From an uncultured Clostridia bacterium (GTDB taxonomy: Bacteria > Bacillota > Clostridia > Saccharofermentanales > DTU023): 8,245 bases of DNA. Below the pieces are notes generated by a model. That model was not told where the DNA came from. It was given only the letters and a program-made list of their open reading frames with translations, and did no database searches. The DNA lies in contig CAKZWV010000047.1 in the NCBI GenBank assembly GCA_937922005.1, positions 1-8,245 on the forward strand, in the 5' to 3' direction. This document shows, one piece after another, positions 5,976-8,245 of the stretch. The translations under genes were made by a program, and so were the position numbers. The first letter of the stretch is position 1. Every line of letters begins with the position of its first letter.

Positions 5976-7142
5976 CTACTGGTCCATAAAGTTCTTCATT
6001 GCATTTAAAATGTCCTGATCACTCATCGTTTCCTCAGGAGGGCTCATAGGTTGCGGGGGAGCAAAGGCAGGTCCACTTGACTGAGGCGTCGCCTTTTTTT
6101 GCTGGTTTCTCCTAAAGAAGAGTCCTCCTGCTCTCCGCTGCTGTTGCTGTGGGGGTGCTTGATCTGCTGCTTCCTGGGGAAGGTTAGGATCATAGCCAGC
6201 AGCCGAATTGGTCTGGAAAGGCGCTTGTCCTCTTTGGACATTCATCGCAGCACCAGCCATCTGGGTTGGCTGCTGATAAGCCTGACCAAAAGGCATCTGG
6301 GCGTTGCCCCTCACAGGATTAGCTCCATAACCTTGCCCGCCTTGGCTGACACCAACTTGGGTCCGCCCCTGCATATAGGGATTCATAGGCTGGCCTCCCA
6401 TAGGAAGGCCTTGTTGCCCAAGACCCTGTGCAGCACCTGCGGAAGGCGGTAGGCCAAAGTCTTGAGCTGTTCCTGGCGTGTGCGCAGCAGCCTCTAAAGG
6501 GACCTGGTAACTCTCCTGAGTGTCGGGAAACTCATTAAACTCAGCTTCCGTCCTTGAAAGAGCGGGAGCCGGTTCTTCTTCCGCTGACTCTCCCTGAGCT
6601 GGCCCTTCATCTAAATTAACCTTGGTTGTAAAGGCCTTGGCATCAAGGGCTTCGTAGGCAGTACGATCCAGCTGTTGATCTGGGTTGAGTACCAGACACT
6701 TTGCACTGATCAAAAGATATGGCTCAGCTCCATAGTATTGGACCTGGCCGTTTTCTTCAATTTGCAAGCCCTCAATGGCGGCAGAGTCTGTGTTGAAAAT
6801 AAAGTCAGTCAAAACCCCAAGGTCATTGCCCACATGGGAAATCACCTTACTATGGCGGATCGAAATCTGATCAGCAAAAACTTGCTGAAACAAGACTTCA
6901 CTGCTGATGGTCCTAACTACTTTTTCACTTTGAATGGTCACCGCCACATCACCCACACCAGTGAGATCCGTGTAGCGGAAAAGATGCATTTCAAAGCCAT
7001 CAACCTCAGGATGATGCATTTGAAGGACAAGAAAAGCAACCTTTTTAGGTTCTACGTCCACCAAAAGTTCTGAAATGACCCCAATTGTTTGACCACTTTC
7101 AAGACATACCACCGGTAATCCTATCAATGATGATAACTTCAT
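5976..7142 (-). CDS. PRC-barrel domain protein with long Gln/Pro/Gly/Met-rich tail
   Basis: Predicted cytoplasmic protein of 388 residues without signal peptide or membrane helix. Residues 1-80 form a PRC-barrel-like beta domain (MKLSSLIGLPVVCLESGQ, then IGVISELLVDVEPKKVAFLVL), and residues 84-155 look like a second copy (ADQISIRHSKVISHVGNDLG, then VLTDFIFNTD). From about 175 the chain is acidic, then low complexity and rich in Gln, Pro, Gly, Met and Asn (about 215-335). A basic patch, RRAGGLFFRRNQQKK (336-350), precedes a short C-terminal helix-like end, SDQDILNAMKNFMDQ. PRC-barrels occur in RimM and in photosynthetic reaction-centre H subunits; neither identity fits here. I chose the ATG at 7140-7142 because GGAAAGGG lies seven bases upstream; a GTG 13 codons earlier (7181) has no ribosome site. 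Its place next to pilD and its PilB-like tail suggest, without proof, a pilus accessory role. Confidence 0.82.
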   Translation of the reverse strand: MKLSSLIGLPVVCLESGQTIGVISELLVDVEPKKVAFLVLQMHHPEVDGFEMHLFRYTDLTGVGDVAVTIQSEKVVRTISSEVLFQQVFADQISIRHSKVISHVGNDLGVLTDFIFNTDSAAIEGLQIEENGQVQYYGAEPYLLISAKCLVLNPDQQLDRTAYEALDAKAFTTKVNLDEGPAQGESAEEEPAPALSRTEAEFNEFPDTQESYQVPLEAAAHTPGTAQDFGLPPSAGAAQGLGQQGLPMGGQPMNPYMQGRTQVGVSQGGQGYGANPVRGNAQMPFGQAYQQPTQMAGAAMNVQRGQAPFQTNSAAGYDPNLPQEAADQAPPQQQQRRAGGLFFRRNQQKKATPQSSGPAFAPPQPMSPPEETMSDQDILNAMKNFMDQ

Positions 7143-7162
7143 TGTTTTACCCTTTCCGTGTA

Positions 7163-7185
7163 ATAGGTAGGAACAACCCACCTAT
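7163..7185 (-). promoter_or_regulatory. Hairpin directly upstream of the PRC-barrel ribosome site
   Basis: In the transcript ATAGGTGGG pairs with CCTACCTAT (nine pairs, one G-U) around a TTGTT loop, ending five bases before GGAAAGGG (7150-7157). It could affect translation or mRNA stability. There is no U-tract, so it is not a terminator. Confidence 0.5.
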
Positions 7186-7198
7186 GTCTAGCTTTGCC

Positions 7199-7256
7199 AC
7201 AGACATCTAAGGGAAATATGAATGGCTATGACCCATATTTTTTAGATACGTCCTGT
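7199..7256 (-). promoter_or_regulatory. Long imperfect hairpin in the PRC-barrel gene leader
   Basis: The transcript can fold into a roughly 19-pair interrupted stem: ACA/TGT, a bulged G, GAC/GTC, a GT bulge, ATCTAA/TTAGAT, an A versus CCC internal loop, then AAATATG/CATATTT closing a 13-base loop. Together with the second hairpin 13 bases downstream it makes a structured leader. I could not match it to a known riboswitch by eye. A decayed palindromic repeat element is an alternative. Confidence 0.45.
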
Positions 7257-7281
7257 CTTGCGTGTCCTGGAAGGTGGTAAG

Positions 7282-7422
7282 CTATGGCACGATTTTAATA
7301 ACCATTGCATGAATCGTTAAAAAATCAGAAAACCGCTTCTTACCATTCCAGTATCTAATTTTAGCATAAGGGAAATTTAATTTATAGTTTTGTAATAAAT
7401 CCTGCGCATCTTTCGCTTCAAT
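7282..7422 (-). CDS. Doubtful 46-codon frame with ATT start and strong ribosome site
   Basis: GGAGGAG (7429-7435) lies six bases before an ATT at 7420-7422 that opens a frame beginning IEAKDAQDLLQNYKLNFPYA, then a basic IRYWNGKKRFSDF stretch, ending in TAG at 7282-7284. The composition looks protein-like, but there is no ATG, GTG or TTG near the ribosome site in this frame, and a TAG lies two codons upstream of the ATT. ATT initiation is known but rare (for example infC). It may be a fragment of a decayed gene or chance. No family recognised. Confidence 0.2.
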   Translation of the reverse strand: MEAKDAQDLLQNYKLNFPYAKIRYWNGKKRFSDFLTIHAMVIKIVP

Positions 7423-7435
7423 TTCCTACTCCTCC

Positions 7436-7484
7436 AGAACATCATAACAAGTCCCTTCTAAATTGGTAGTACATCATGACAAGT
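7436..7484. repeat. Two direct copies of a 17-base motif
   Basis: AGAACATCATAACAAGT (7436-7452) and AGTACATCATGACAAGT (7468-7484) differ at two positions and start 32 bases apart, about three helical turns. They lie between the tmRNA terminator and the PRC-barrel leader and could be a tandem protein binding site or remnant of a local duplication. Confidence 0.45.
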
Positions 7485-7497
7485 CTATTCAAGTCAT

Positions 7498-7563
7498 AAA
7501 AAAAGGACCCCTGGCACAATGAAAAAGGTACATTCTCTTTCACTCCGTCGGCCCCCGGGATCC
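7498..7563 (-). terminator. Probable composite intrinsic terminator after tmRNA
   Basis: In the minus-strand transcript GGATCCC pairs with GGGGTCC (seven pairs, one G-U), then GGC with GCC, then AGTGAAAGAG with CTTTTTCATT (ten pairs, two G-U) around an AATGTAC loop. Seven U residues follow immediately (7498-7504). It lies 77 bases beyond the mature tmRNA 3' end, so a 3' trailer would have to be trimmed. The internal loops make it less certain than the other terminators. Confidence 0.55.
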
Positions 7564-7640
7564 CCACGATCCAGGTCGACGAACCCAAAAATCAAGCCTG
7601 GCAAACGTGTTCTCTGCTCTTGGTGAGCATGATACTTTCT

Positions 7641-8044
7641 TGGTGGAGGCGAGGGGACTTGAACCCCTGTCCGCACCCGCTTTCAATCAAGTCTCTCCGA
7701 ACGCAGTCACAACTTAAATTCCCGACCCACCTCCTTCTGTGACCAAGGAGCTGGGCGGTAGCTTCATAAAATAAGGTCCTGCGCAAAGCTTAGCAGACTT
7801 CTTGTGGTTCTTAACCTTCAGAACCAGGCTTGCGAATAAGGCTGATTCAGACTAGCAAGTTCACCTGACAACCACTCGCCCCCTGAGGAGCAAGATTTGA
7901 AAGCTTACTGCCTAAGCAGCAAGAGCCATTTCATAATTTTGATTATTATTGGCAATTAAAGTGTTTCCGTTTTTTTAAGAGGCCAACGGAACCCTCTGTT
8001 CGCAACTTCATCTTCCACGAGCACGTCGAAACCAAGACGCCCCC
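7641..8044 (-). ncRNA. ssrA: tmRNA (transfer-messenger RNA), one-piece
   Basis: tmRNA with SmpB rescues stalled ribosomes and tags the unfinished protein for degradation. The 5' end GGGGGCG (8038-8044) pairs with CGCCTCC (7645-7651), forming a seven-pair acceptor stem whose third pair is G-U, the alanine identity element; discriminator A (7644) and encoded CCA (7641-7643) follow. The 5' strand continues TCTTGGTTTCGACG, typical of tmRNA, and the 3' side carries the T arm GGGGTTCAAGTCCCC. The internal tag frame is at 7912-7953. At 404 bases the length is in the normal range, somewhat long. Promoter and terminator are its own; the 5' leader would be removed by RNase P. SmpB is not in the window. 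Confidence 0.97.
7912..7953 (-). other. tmRNA tag-peptide reading frame
   Basis: The resume codon GCC (7951-7953) opens ANNNQNYEMALAA, ending in TAG (7912-7914). The ALAA end is the usual ClpXP/ClpAP-type degradation signal. The tag resembles the common NYALAA type with two extra residues (Glu-Met) before ALAA, and has an Asn-rich start. The resume codon is assigned by analogy with other tmRNAs, in which it usually encodes Ala or Gly. Confidence 0.85.
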
Positions 8045-8064
8045 AAGTGTATGAAAGCTCCTCT

Positions 8065-8093
8065 ATTATAAGCAAATAATCCCAGGCTTGCAA
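8065..8093 (-). promoter_or_regulatory. ssrA: tmRNA promoter
   Basis: Perfect TATAAT -10 box (8065-8070), a 17-base spacer and TTGCAA -35 box (8088-8093, 4 of 6). Transcription would begin near 8058, leaving a leader of about 14 bases before the mature 5' end at 8044. Confidence 0.82.
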
Positions 8094-8099
8094 CAAGCC
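8085..8099. promoter_or_regulatory. Perfect dyad over the tmRNA -35 box
   Basis: GGCTTG and CAAGCC (six-base arms, three-base centre) cover the -35 hexamer. This could be an operator or chance. In RNA reading into ssrA it could form a hairpin, but no U-tract follows, so I do not call it a terminator for the upstream gene. Confidence 0.3.
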
Positions 8100-8175
8100 G
8101 ACATAGCTCACGGAAAATGTCCGATAAATTTAGCTGACCGCATCACCCTAGACAGCTGAGTGGACCTTACCCTTC

Positions 8176-8245
8176 TTATAAAAAAGCCAAAGACCACAGA
8201 AGGATCAGGAAAATACCTAGAACCATACCGACAAGGAAGGCCAGC
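8176..8245 (-). CDS. C-terminal end of an unidentified membrane protein (cut by window edge)
   Basis: Only the last 22 codons are present, ending in TAA at 8176-8178. They encode one very hydrophobic stretch, LVGMVLGIFLILLWSL with flanking LAF and AFL, consistent with a C-terminal transmembrane helix reaching the very end of the protein. No family can be assigned from this. The stop lies about 83 bases upstream of the tmRNA -35 box, and no U-tailed terminator is visible in 8100-8175. The opposite strand also has an open frame here, but it is implausibly basic. Confidence 0.45.
   Translation of the reverse strand, partial: LAFLVGMVLGIFLILLWSLAFL

Larger units (their letters stand above)
7143..7640. 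other. 498-base stretch without a confident gene
   Basis: Between the PRC-barrel start codon and the tmRNA 3' end I see two leader hairpins (7163-7185, 7199-7256), a doubtful ATT-initiated 46-codon frame (7282-7422), two copies of a 17-base repeat (7436-7484) and the probable tmRNA terminator (7498-7563). No convincing -35/-10 pair for the PRC-barrel gene was found by eye; the 7280-7400 part is AT-rich. Positions 7564-7640 show nothing recognisable. Confidence 0.6.

Noticed and set aside
5941..5990. Plus-strand GGCCTAA and GCAAAGGGC segments resembling pieces of a cyclic-di-GMP (GEMM) riboswitch, attractive beside pilus genes
   Set aside because: The pieces are in the wrong order, lack the GAAA tetraloop stem, and lie on the strand opposite to the genes they would control.
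6675..7073. Plus-strand 132-codon frame
   Set aside because: It overlaps the PRC-barrel domains in antisense and has no domain features.
7143..7181. GTG start 13 codons upstream for the PRC-barrel protein
   Set aside because: It has no ribosome site, would place the leader hairpin inside the coding region, and the ATG at 7142 has GGAAAGGG at good spacing before a typical PRC-barrel N-terminus.
7554..7580. Closely spaced SmaI-, BamHI- and SalI-like hexamers suggesting cloning-vector polylinker
   Set aside because: The order and spacing do not match common polylinkers, and the GGATCC part is explained as an arm of the probable tmRNA terminator.
7494..7786. Minus-strand frames over the tmRNA 3' half and its flank
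   Set aside because: They translate structural RNA and terminator sequence; the tmRNA explains this region.

Overview
The window looks like a moderate-GC Bacillota chromosome (inference). Supporting signs are strong GGAGG-type ribosome binding sites, sigma-70/A-like promoters, U-tailed intrinsic terminators and a one-piece tmRNA. I cannot place it to genus. Every confident gene is on the minus strand, so transcription runs from high to low coordinates.

Layout in transcription order. At the right edge (8176-8245) is the last transmembrane helix of an unidentified membrane protein. Next comes ssrA/tmRNA (7641-8044), with a clear promoter (8065-8093) and a probable long composite terminator (7498-7563). 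A 498-base stretch (7143-7640) carries no confident gene. It holds two hairpins in the leader of the next gene, a pair of direct repeats and a doubtful 46-codon frame. Then follow a PRC-barrel protein with a long disordered tail (5976-7142), a prepilin peptidase (pilD, 4922-5737), a YfcC/DcuC-superfamily transporter (3223-4788), the type IV pilus extension ATPase pilB (1126-2997) and the retraction ATPase pilT (start at 1111, running off the left edge only a few codons from its expected end).

The core theme is a type IV pilus or twitching locus. PilD processes prepilins, PilB powers pilus extension and PilT powers retraction. pilB and pilT are separated by only 14 bases and form an operon; pilC and pilins may lie beyond the left edge but are not visible. 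The transporter is probably not part of the machine. It has its own promoter and terminator and sits as an independent unit between pilD, which ends in its own terminator, and pilB, which has its own promoter.

The points most worth a second look are the PRC-barrel protein beside pilD, which shares a Met/Pro/Gln/Asn/Gly-rich low-complexity style with the N-terminus of PilB; the structured leader of that gene; a 30-codon upstream frame that ends two codons before pilD in the same frame; a cluster of GTTAA motifs at the pilB promoter; and an unusual tmRNA tag, ANNNQNYEMALAA. I found no mobile element, CRISPR array, tRNA or phage gene, and no clear case for a wholly new system.
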